A DNA stretch of 64,000 nt from Chitinimonas koreensis. Lineage in GTDB: Bacteria; Pseudomonadota; Gammaproteobacteria; Burkholderiales; Chitinimonadaceae. Made by a program: the position numbers and the translations under genes. The number at the start of each line of letters is the position of its first letter. The first letter of the stretch is position 1. This document shows, in pieces, positions 55,432-62,590 of the stretch. The stretch covers positions 1,265,001 through 1,329,000 of the forward strand of contig NZ_CP060704.1 in NCBI RefSeq assembly GCF_014353015.1, given 5' to 3'. The notes beneath the pieces were generated by a model. The model saw only the letters and a program-made list of their open reading frames with translations, searched no databases and was not told where the DNA came from.

Positions 55432-55505
55432 GGTGGGGTTCTCCTCTTCGACGCCGCCTGCGTGGTGGCTGACCGGATATGTACCCCCGCCGACGCGGCG
55501 GCGAC

Positions 55506-55519
55506 TTGACCGCAATCAA
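55506..55519. promoter_or_regulatory. FNR/ANR box
   Basis: TTGACCGCAATCAA matches TTGATN4ATCAA at 9 of 10 positions. It is 75 nt from the stress-protein ATG and 58 nt downstream of the FNR-type gene's stop, so it most likely activates the usp-DUF6868-adh operon when oxygen is low. Confidence 0.75.
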
Positions 55520-55576
55520 CAGCCTGCGCGGAACGCTGGAGGCGCGACGCCGCGCAAGGACGGCGAGACGGCGAAG

Positions 55577-56407
55577 CTAGGCCGCCAGCCGGATCGGCAC
55601 GATCGAGCGGACGATGCCCATCCGGTCGGCCGAGGCCCGCCGCGCATGCGGCGGCGCATTGCCGGCGCCTGCGCTCAGCCCTGCCCGGTCGAGCAGGCGG
55701 ACGTGCTTGTTCTGCACGCCGATCCAGCCCATCTCCTGGAACTTGGAAAAGGCGCGGCTCACGGTTTCCAGCTTCAGGCCGAGGTAGCTGCCGATCTCTT
55801 CGCGCGTCATGCGCAGGTGGAACTCGGCCGGCGAATAGCCGCGTTCGGCCAGCCGGTGCGACAGGTCAAGCAGGAAGGCCGCCACGCGTTCCTCGGCACG
55901 CATGTTGCCCAGCAGCAGCGAGACGCCATAGCTGCGTGCGATCTCGCTGCTCATCGCGCCCAGCAGCCGCTGCTGCAGGCCGGGCAGCTCGCGGCAGGCC
56001 TGCTGCAGCCTGGCGAAGGGCAGGGCGCAGACCTGGCTGTCCTCCAGCGCGATGGCGGTGGTGCCGTGCCAGCCGGTCTGGATCGCGTCCAGGCCGATCA
56101 GGTCGCCGGCCATGTAGAAGGCGGTGACCTGCTCGCGACCGTCCTCGCTCACGATGCAGGTCTTGAAGCAGCCGCTGCGGATGGCGTACAGCTCCTTGAA
56201 CGCATCGCCGGCCAGGCAGAGCGTCTTGCCGCGGCGGATCGTCAGGCTGCTCGACATCAGCGCGCCGGACACCTCCCGCGACCCGCCGGCCAGGCAGCCG
56301 TCGTGCCGCCGGCAGTCGGAGCAGGGGTGCCGGCCTCCGCCGCAGTCCGTCGCCGGGCCGAGCCGGCCCGGGCCCTGGGTCATGCCGATTTCACCTGTCG
56401 TTTCCAT
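55577..56407 (-). CDS. FNR/CRP-family regulator with N-terminal Fe-S cysteines
   Basis: 276 residues from the ATG at 56407 (GGAGGAG 9 nt upstream). The N-terminal CGGGRHPCSDCRRHDGC supplies four Cys, and GCFKTC adds another, as for an oxygen-sensitive [4Fe-4S] cluster. The cAMP-fold domain (AFYMAGDLIGLDAIQ) and dimer helix are followed by the FNR-type winged helix (MTREEIGSYLGLKLETVSRA, FSKFQEMGWI) whose recognition helix E..SR reads TTGAT. A C-terminal extension of about 35 residues is unusual. It is expected to bind the FNR box at 55506. Confidence 0.92.
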   Translation of the reverse strand: METTGEIGMTQGPGRLGPATDCGGGRHPCSDCRRHDGCLAGGSREVSGALMSSSLTIRRGKTLCLAGDAFKELYAIRSGCFKTCIVSEDGREQVTAFYMAGDLIGLDAIQTGWHGTTAIALEDSQVCALPFARLQQACRELPGLQQRLLGAMSSEIARSYGVSLLLGNMRAEERVAAFLLDLSHRLAERGYSPAEFHLRMTREEIGSYLGLKLETVSRAFSKFQEMGWIGVQNKHVRLLDRAGLSAGAGNAPPHARRASADRMGIVRSIVPIRLAA

Positions 56408-56446
56408 GGCGTACATCTCCTCCGGTCGTCGGTGCTGCGCTGCGCA

Positions 56447-56842
56447 TCAGATTCCGGGCCTGCCGCCGCCGATCATGCGGACGACGTCCCGGATGCGTTG
56501 GAATTCGCTGCTCTTGTCGAAGAAGTACTGCGCTCCGGCCGCCAGACAGGCATCGCGATAGCGCTTGTCGGCATGGTTGGTCAGCACTGCGAACACGCTG
56601 GCGGGCACCTGCGCCTGCACGGCGCGCAATACCGTCAGGCCGTTGCCGCCGCGCAGCTGCAGGTCGAGCACCACGCAATCGGGCCGTTCGCGCAGGATGC
56701 CGACGATGGCGTCCTCCACCGTGGCCGCCTGGCCGACCAGCTCGACGCCGGACAGCGGGCCGAGCAGTTCCACCAGCCGGACGCGGATGGCGGTGGAGTC
56801 GTCGGCCAGGAAGACCCGGACCGGTTTCGTTGCGATTTCCAT
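56447..56842 (-). CDS. Stand-alone response-regulator receiver protein
   Basis: 131 residues, receiver domain only. Acidic pocket VFLADDSTAIRVRLVELL, phosphorylated Asp in DCVVLDLQLRGGNGL, Thr/Ser in FAVLTNHADKRYRDAC and Lys in YFFDKSSEF. No output domain, so it probably acts by protein contact or as a phosphate sink. It lies between the NarL-like regulator and the FNR-type gene on the same strand, with a 39-nt gap to the latter. Confidence 0.9.
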   Translation of the reverse strand: MEIATKPVRVFLADDSTAIRVRLVELLGPLSGVELVGQAATVEDAIVGILRERPDCVVLDLQLRGGNGLTVLRAVQAQVPASVFAVLTNHADKRYRDACLAAGAQYFFDKSSEFQRIRDVVRMIGGGRPGI

Positions 56843-56972
56843 GGCAGCCAGTATGGGCGGCGGCCATGGGCCGGCCTATCGGCCCCGGCTGAAGCGGGTG
56901 GTCGGCGGAATCCGCTATGCGGGGTAGGCGGAAAGGGGAGGCGTGTAGGCGGCCGCCTACACGGGCGGAGGG

Positions 56973-57623
56973 CTAGAGCGGCTTGCCGGCTTCGTCGATC
57001 AGCCGCTGGGCGATGGCGTAGCGCACCAGCTCGGCCGGATTGCTCATGCCCATCTTCTGCAGCAGGCGGGCCTTGTGGGTGCTGACCGTCTTGACCGACA
57101 GATGCAGCCGCTCGGCGATGTCGGTGACGGCCACGCCGGCCACCAGCAGCTGGAAGACTTCGTATTCGCGGTCGGACAGGGTGGTGTGCGGCAGGCCGTG
57201 AGCCTGCGGCATGGCGTCGAGCGCGAGCTGCTCGGCCACCTCGGCGCTGATGTAGGCGCCGCCGCCGGCCACCTTGCGGATGGCCGACACCAACTGGGCC
57301 GAGGCGCTGTCCTTGGTGAGATAGCCCGAGGCGCCGGCGCGGATGGCGCGGATGGCGTACTGGCGCTCCTCGTGCATGCTCAGCACCAGGATCCGCAGCC
57401 GCGGCTTCTCGCCCTTGATCTGCTTGATCAGTTCGATCCCGCTGCGGCCCGGCATCGACATGTCGAGCAGCAGCAGCTCGAACTCCTGCTCGCGCACGCG
57501 TTGCAGGGCCTGGTGGCCGTCCTGCGCCTCGCCCACCACGGCCAGGTCGGGCGCCGCCTGCAACAGCTGCTTGAGTCCTTCGCGGACCAGCGTGTGGTCG
57601 TCGGCCAGCACGATGCGGATCAT
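56973..57623 (-). CDS. NarL/FixJ-family response regulator
   Basis: 216 residues. Receiver with IRIVLADDHTLVREGLKQLL and LLLLDMSMPGRSGIEL (phospho-Asp), then a LuxR-type helix-turn-helix (TTLSDREYEVFQLLVAGVAV, DIAERLHLSVKTVSTHKARL). Its ATG overlaps the stop of the upstream histidine kinase by ATGA, so they form a cognate pair. Targets unknown; its neighbours suggest oxygen or nitrogen-oxide response. Confidence 0.93.
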   Translation of the reverse strand: MIRIVLADDHTLVREGLKQLLQAAPDLAVVGEAQDGHQALQRVREQEFELLLLDMSMPGRSGIELIKQIKGEKPRLRILVLSMHEERQYAIRAIRAGASGYLTKDSASAQLVSAIRKVAGGGAYISAEVAEQLALDAMPQAHGLPHTTLSDREYEVFQLLVAGVAVTDIAERLHLSVKTVSTHKARLLQKMGMSNPAELVRYAIAQRLIDEAGKPL

Positions 57624-58935
57624 GTCGTCTCCTGTTCGGGGGCAGCGGCAGGCGCACCTCCACGCGGGTGCCGCCGCCGGGCCGGCTGTCGATCGTCGCC
57701 TCGCCGCCGAGCAGGAAGGCCCGCTCGCGCAGGCCGAGCAGGCCTAAGGAGCCCGGCCGCCGCGCCGCGTCGGGCACGAAGCCGCGACCGTCGTCGAGCA
57801 CCCGGATCCGCACTTCGCCGGCGGCCTGGTCGAGGTCGATCTCGGCCCGGCTGGCTTCGGCGTGGCGCGCCACATTGGTCAGCGCCTCCTGGACGATGCG
57901 GAAGATGGCCGTCGCCATCGGGTCCCGCCAGGCCAGCGCGGGATTGCCGACCCGGAATACGCAGGGGATGCCGGTGCGTTCGCTGAAGTTGTCGGCCAGC
58001 CATTCGATGCCGGCGACCACGCCCAGGTCGTCGAGGATCAGGGGCCGCAGCTCGGTGGCCAGGCGGCGGGTGGCCTTCACGGTATCGTCGAGCAGCGCCT
58101 CCATGCCGGCCAGCTTGCCCTGCACCGCCGCTTCGGCCGGCAGGCGCTCTCTGAGCCAGCCGACGTCCATCTTGAGCGCGGTCAGCGCCTGGCCCAGCTC
58201 GTCGTGCAGCTCGCGCGCGATGCGGCTCTGTTCCTGCTCGCGCATGGTATGGGCCGCCGCCGCCATCGCCTGCACCTCCTCCTTGGAGTGGCGCAGCGCC
58301 TCCTCGGTGCGGACCCGCTCGGTGACGTCGCGCAGGATCACGGTGTAGAAGCGTGCGCCGTGCTCCTCGACCTGGGAGATCGAGGCGTCGATCGGGAATT
58401 CCTCGCCGTTGCGGCGCAGCCCGGTGATGATGCGGGCCGCGCCCATCCGGCGCGAGCTGACGCCGGTGGCGCCGAACTGGCGGATGTGCTCCCGGTGAAC
58501 GGCGCGATAGCGGTCGGGCAGGAACCAGTCGAGCGGCGCGCCGATCGCGCTGTCGCGCGGGCAGCCGAACATCGCTTCGGCGGCGGCGTTGAACAGCACC
58601 ACGCGCTGCGATTGGTCGATGGTGATGATGGCATCCATGGCCGATTCGACGATGCCGCCGATGCGCGCCTCGACATCGCGCAAGGCCGCGTGGGCCGCGC
58701 GGTCGGCGACGGTCTGTCGATGCAGCCACCACAGGTCCAGGGCGGCCAGCGCCAGGCCCAGCAGGGCGGCGAGCGCGAGCGGTAGGGGAGAGGGCCAGCG
58801 CAGCAGGCCCGCGATCAGTACGGCTGCGATCAGCAGCAGGCCGGCCAGCTGCATGTGCACGAACCGGCCGGCCGGACCGGTTCGTCGTGCAGCCGACCGC
58901 TCGAATGGCGACGTACGCACGGCGTCCTCCTTCAT
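57620..58935 (-). CDS. NarX/UhpB-type histidine kinase with PAS domain (one missing base at the end)
   Basis: About 439 residues in the restored frame. Two membrane helices (about 29-45, 48-70) are followed by a PAS domain (GIVESAMDAIITIDQSQRVV, FNAAAEAMFG, ILRDVTERV) and a HisKA_3 dimer domain with phospho-His in RIARELHDELGQALTALKMD. The ATPase has IVQEALTNVARHAEAS, LDDGRGF and LGLLGLRERAFLLGGE. As written the frame runs on for 330 meaningless codons. One G near 57637 restores LPLPPEQETT and a stop overlapping the regulator start. It would phosphorylate the NarL-like partner. Confidence 0.92.
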
Positions 58936-59331
58936 GACACGCGCCGTCGGCGCGCACCGAATTGAAATGGTTGGCCGAATCTAAGCCGGTTTCGCCACGC
59001 CGCTCAAGCTGCGTCGACTGCGGCCTCGGGCGTTGTCTTTTTTCGGTGCAGCGCCGGCGGCCCGGACTGGTCCTGGAGCCAGGCGGCACAAGGGCTTGGC
59101 CGTCTTTCGCCCGGCCCGGTCCGGTGAGCGTACGCCAGCGGCTTTGCAGCCCCGAGGCCGGTGCACCCGCTTTTTGGCAACCTTCCCGCTCGCCTTTCCG
59201 GTTTGGAAGATGGCGCAGGCGCTGGCCTGTCGACGGACGTCTTGTCCGTCAAGCGAGTGGCGTGGGGTGGTTTCAGGCGGCTAAAAGCATTCAGGCCCAC
59301 CTGGCGGCGGGCCTGAGCGTTCTGCTTGATC
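58936..59331. other. Gene-free stretch between kinase and tRNA-Cys
   Basis: No gene that I can support. A hairpin CAGGCCC/GGGCCTG at 59292-59315 lies 17 nt past the tRNA-Cys 3' end and probably terminates that transcript. The flank 59300-59331 is the part shared with the decayed copy at 53145-53190. Confidence 0.5.
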
Positions 59332-59405
59332 TGGAGGCGGGTACCGGAATCGAACCGATGTGGACGGATTTGCAATCCGCTGCATAACCACTTTGCTAAC
59401 CCGCC
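59332..59405 (-). tRNA. tRNA-Cys (GCA)
   Basis: 74 nt with encoded CCA. Acceptor GGCGGGT/ACCCGCC, D-arm AGCAAAGTGGTTATGCA, anticodon GCA in CGGAT/ATCCG, T-arm ATCGGTTCGATTCCGGT, discriminator T. Confidence 0.96.
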
Positions 59406-59433
59406 ATCGACACCCGGGCGGGCGCCGAGACGA

Positions 59434-59464
59434 AAAAGGGAAAGTAGACACTTTCCCTTTTTTC
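59434..59464. terminator. Bidirectional terminator between tRNA-Gly and tRNA-Cys
   Basis: AAAAAGGGAAAGT, loop AGAC, ACTTTCCCTTTTTT. It separates the two tRNA-Gly genes from tRNA-Cys, so tRNA-Cys likely needs read-through or its own promoter. Confidence 0.85.
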
Positions 59465-59471
59465 TAGAAGC

Positions 59472-59547
59472 TGGAGCGGGAGAAGAGTCTCGAACTCTCG
59501 ACCTCAACCTTGGCAAGGTTGCGCTCTACCAACTGAGCTACTCCCGC
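59472..59547 (-). tRNA. tRNA-Gly (GCC), copy 1
   Basis: 76 nt with encoded CCA. Acceptor GCGGGAG/CTCCCGC (with pairs as in Gly tRNAs), D-arm GCTCAGTTGGTAGAGC, anticodon GCC in CAACCTTGCCAAGGTTG, T-arm GAGAGTTCGAGACTCTT. Sequence identical to copy 2. Confidence 0.96.
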
Positions 59548-59573
59548 ATGGCAATCACACATTCGAAGCAGTT

Positions 59574-59649
59574 TGGAGCGGGAGAAGAGTCTCGAACTCT
59601 CGACCTCAACCTTGGCAAGGTTGCGCTCTACCAACTGAGCTACTCCCGC
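59574..59649 (-). tRNA. tRNA-Gly (GCC), copy 2
   Basis: 76 nt, identical to the copy at 59472-59547 and 26 nt upstream of it on the minus strand. A tandem duplication that probably raises Gly-tRNA dosage. Confidence 0.96.
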
Positions 59650-59809
59650 TTCGCTTTCGCTTGTGTGTTGCGAAGAGCCGCCATTATAGGGAGGCGAAAA
59701 ATCGTGTCAAGCATCGAGCAGCGTTTATTTGCATTCTTCTGCATCAATCATACTAAGTCATTGTTCTGAAATGCGGCCGCTTCCGGCAGCGATTCGCTCC
59801 GCCGCCGCC

Positions 59810-60808
59810 TCAGCCGCCGGTGGCCGACATGAAGCGCACGATCTTGCCCGGCTTTTCGCGGAATTCGTGGCGTTCGGGCTTGCGCTCGATGGCCTGGCGC
59901 AGCGCGGCCTCGAGGCCGGCGTCGTCGATGCCGCCGCGCAAGAGCGGCCGCAGCTCGAGCTTGTCGTCCTGGCCCAGGCACAGGTAGAGCGTGCCGTCGA
60001 CCGACAGCCGCACGCGGTTGCAGGTGGCGCAGAAGTGCTGCGAGATCGGCGTGATGGCGCCGAGCGTGAAGCCGCCGTCGCGGCTTTGCCAGTAGCGCGC
60101 CGGGCCGCCGCCGAGCTCGCGTGCGCTCGGAGCCAGGTCGAAGCGCTGCGCCAGCGCGGCGATCACCTGCTGCAGGTCGACGTGTCGCGAGGCGCGGCCG
60201 CTGTCGCCGACCGGCATGGTCTCGATCAGCCGCAGGATGAAGCCGCGTTCGATGCAGAAGGCGACCATGGCCTCGATCTCGTCGTCGTTCACGCCGGCCT
60301 GCACCACCATGTTGAGCTTGATCGGGGCGAAGCCCTGCGCGCACGCGGCGTCGAGCCCGGCCAGCACCTCGCCGAGCACGTCGCGGCCGGCGATCGCGGC
60401 GATCCGTTCGGCCTGCAGCGAATCGAGGCTGACGTTGATCCGGCGCACGCCGGCGGCGCGCAGCGCGGCGGCATGGCGGTCGAGCCGGGTGGCGTTGGTG
60501 GACAGCGACAGGTCGTCGACGCCGGGCAGGGCGCCGAGCCGGGCCGCCAGCAGCGGCAGGTCGCGCCGCAGCAGCGGTTCGCCGCCGGTCAGCCGCAGGC
60601 GGCGCACGCCGAGCCGGGCGAAGGCGGCGACCACCCGCTCGATCTCGTCGAACGTCAGCCAGTTGGCCGGTTCCTCGAATCCCTTGAAACCCTTGGGCAT
60701 GCAGTAGCTGCAGCGCAGGTCGCAGCGGTCGGTCACGCTCAGGCGCAGGTAGTCGATGCGGCGGCCGTGGCCGTCGAGCAGGACTGGGGTGGAGGTGGGC
60801 GCGTTCAT
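59810..60808 (-). CDS. moaA: GTP 3',8-cyclase MoaA
   Basis: 332 residues. The radical-SAM cluster motif is SVTDRCDLRCSYCMPKGFKG, followed by TGGEPLLRRDL. The C-terminal second cluster is FCATCNRVRLSVDGTLYLCLG, and the protein ends in the required GG (ATGG). With MoaC it turns GTP into cyclic pyranopterin, the first step of molybdenum cofactor synthesis. It starts a minus-strand run with the mobA-like gene, cobA and nasA nearby, all serving nitrate assimilation. Confidence 0.97.
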   Translation of the reverse strand: MNAPTSTPVLLDGHGRRIDYLRLSVTDRCDLRCSYCMPKGFKGFEEPANWLTFDEIERVVAAFARLGVRRLRLTGGEPLLRRDLPLLAARLGALPGVDDLSLSTNATRLDRHAAALRAAGVRRINVSLDSLQAERIAAIAGRDVLGEVLAGLDAACAQGFAPIKLNMVVQAGVNDDEIEAMVAFCIERGFILRLIETMPVGDSGRASRHVDLQQVIAALAQRFDLAPSARELGGGPARYWQSRDGGFTLGAITPISQHFCATCNRVRLSVDGTLYLCLGQDDKLELRPLLRGGIDDAGLEAALRQAIERKPERHEFREKPGKIVRFMSATGG

Positions 60809-60914
60809 ACGGACTGGGTCGGACGAGATTGCTGCGGATGACGCCCAGTGTAGGCGCTTTGCGCCCTGGCGGGTTCCGGCCGCCGATCGGCCGGGACGCG
60901 GCGGAAGGGTCGCG

Positions 60915-61494
60915 CTACGCCGCGACCGGGCAGAACGCGGCGCCGTCGGCGAAGGTCACCGCCACGCCGCCCGGCTCGCGCAGCCAGTCGACCAGGTCGA
61001 TGCGCGGCGCGGCCAGCCGCCGGCGCAGCTGCGGCAGCACGCGGTGGGTGAGCAGGCAGACGCCCGAGGGCTCGATGCCGTCGCACACCGCGTAGGCGTA
61101 CGGCGCGTCGCTGAGCGCCAGTGGCCGCCACAGCTTGGCGGCGGCGTCGAACGGCAGCTCGGGCAGGTCGCACGGCACCACCAGCAGGCAGTCGGCGTCG
61201 CTGGCGCTCAGCGCGGCTTCGAGCGCGGCCAGCGGGCCGGGCCAGTCGGCGAAATTGTCGGCGACCGGCTCGAAGCCGAGCCGGCGATAGCTGTCGTGAT
61301 GGTCGTTGGCGCTGGCGAACACCGTGTCGGGCAGGCAGCTCTGCCGCTGCAGCCGCTCGCGCGCATGCAGCGCCAGCGGGCGGCCGCCGTGCAGCGCCAA
61401 GCCCTTGTCGCCGTGCGGGCGCTGGCGGCTGGCGCAGAGGATCAGCGCATCGAGTTCGGGTTGCCACGGTACCGAGATGGTCATGCCGATTTCC
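60915..61494 (-). CDS. mobA: MobA-like molybdenum cofactor nucleotidyltransferase
   Basis: 192 residues from the ATG at 61494 (AAGGAA upstream). The fold fits MobA (molybdopterin guanylyltransferase): the nucleotide-binding start with GDKGLALHGGRPL, LGFEPVADNFADWPGPLAAL, the metal-binding CLLVVPCDLPELP and the C-terminal IDLVDWLREP. The signature loop, normally GGxSxRMGxDK, is eroded here to CASRQRPHGDKG, so activity is less certain. Context with moaA and a molybdoenzyme supports the role. Confidence 0.82.
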
Positions 61495-61640
61495 TTGGGG
61501 CGTAAGGGCCAGGTCATGCCGGCGCGCGATGCGAACGGCATGTTGCACTGCGGCAGTCTCAGCCATTTCGGATGCCGGTGAAAGTCTGCCGGCCAGGCTG
61601 CCGTCAACTGTTGCTGCGCCGCCGCAAATTCCGGTCGTTT

Positions 61641-62390
61641 TCATGCTGCGCAGCGCTCCGGCAGGGCCGTGCCGGCGTCGGCCAGCGCCGCGACCTGGCC
61701 GATCACCACGATGGCCGGGCTGCCCATCGCGGCGGCGCGCGCAGCCTGCGGCAGCCGGCCCAGCGTGGTGGCCAGCCGGCGCTCGTCGGGCAGGGTGGCG
61801 CGCTCGATCACCGCGGCCGGGGTGGCGGCGGCCAGGCCGGCCGCGATCAGGCCGGCCGCCATGCCGTCGAGGTGGCGCATGCCCATGTAGACCACCAGCG
61901 TGGTGTCGAGCCCGGCCAGCGCGGCCCAGTCGGGTTCGCCGCCGTCCTGGGTGTGGCCGGTGACGAAGGTGACGCCGCGGCAGGCGTCGCGGTGGGTCAG
62001 CGGGATGCCGGCCGCGGTGGCGGCGGCGAGGCCGGCGGTGATGCCGTTGACCACCTCGTGGCGGATGCCGGCGGCGCGCAGCGCCTCGACTTCCTCGCCG
62101 CCGCGGCCGAACACGAACGGGTCGCCGCCCTTGAGCCGGCCGACCACGCGGCCCTGGCGGGCGTGGCGCAGCATCAGCCGGGTGATGAAATCCTGCGGCG
62201 TGGAGCGGCAGCCGCCGCGCTTGCCGACCGCCACGATGCGCGCGTCGGGCCGGGCGTGGGCCAGTACCGCGCGGTTGACCAGGTCGTCGACCAGCAGCAC
62301 GTCGCAGGCGCCGATGGCGCGCACGGCCTTGAGGGTGAGCAGCTCGGGATCGCCGGGGCCGGCGCCGATGAGGTAGACCTGGGTGGACAT
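61641..62390 (-). CDS. cobA: Uroporphyrinogen-III C-methyltransferase
   Basis: 249 residues. Complete SUMT signatures: VYLIGAGPGDPELLTLKAVR, VGRLKGGDPFVFGRGGEE, LTHRDACRGVTFVTGH and YMGMRHLDGMA. It makes precorrin-2 from uroporphyrinogen III with two SAM, the entry to siroheme, the cofactor of assimilatory nitrite reductase. Its place after nasA on the same strand makes siroheme supply for nitrite reduction its likely purpose here. Confidence 0.95.
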   Translation of the reverse strand: MSTQVYLIGAGPGDPELLTLKAVRAIGACDVLLVDDLVNRAVLAHARPDARIVAVGKRGGCRSTPQDFITRLMLRHARQGRVVGRLKGGDPFVFGRGGEEVEALRAAGIRHEVVNGITAGLAAATAAGIPLTHRDACRGVTFVTGHTQDGGEPDWAALAGLDTTLVVYMGMRHLDGMAAGLIAAGLAAATPAAVIERATLPDERRLATTLGRLPQAARAAAMGSPAIVVIGQVAALADAGTALPERCAA

Positions 62391-62486
62391 CGCGTGCTCC
62401 TGGCGGTCGGGTTGACTGGAAATCGGAAGGCGGAAGTCGCCGAGGCCGTGGCAATGGTCGGGTGCGAGGTCACTGGGCGGCCTGGC

Positions 62487-62551
62487 AGGTCGGGCTTCAT
62501 GCCCGACAGCGCCATCTGCCAAGGGCGCTGTCGGGCGTAAAGCCCGACCTA
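62487..62551. repeat. REP family B, inverted pair
   Basis: Arms GCAGGTCGGGCTTCATGCCC at 62487 and the inverse ending at about 62551, between cobA and nasA. The same family as at 11.23, 19.36 and 22.02 kb, here without family A. Confidence 0.85.
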
Positions 62552-62590
62552 GGGGAGCGTCCGGCGTCGCTGCGGTCGACGGGCGCATCG

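Noticed and set aside
56635..57619. Apparent 330-codon C-terminal extension of the histidine kinase
   Set aside because: It is an open shadow frame over the NarL-like and receiver genes, Arg/Pro-rich without domains. One missing G near 57637 explains it.
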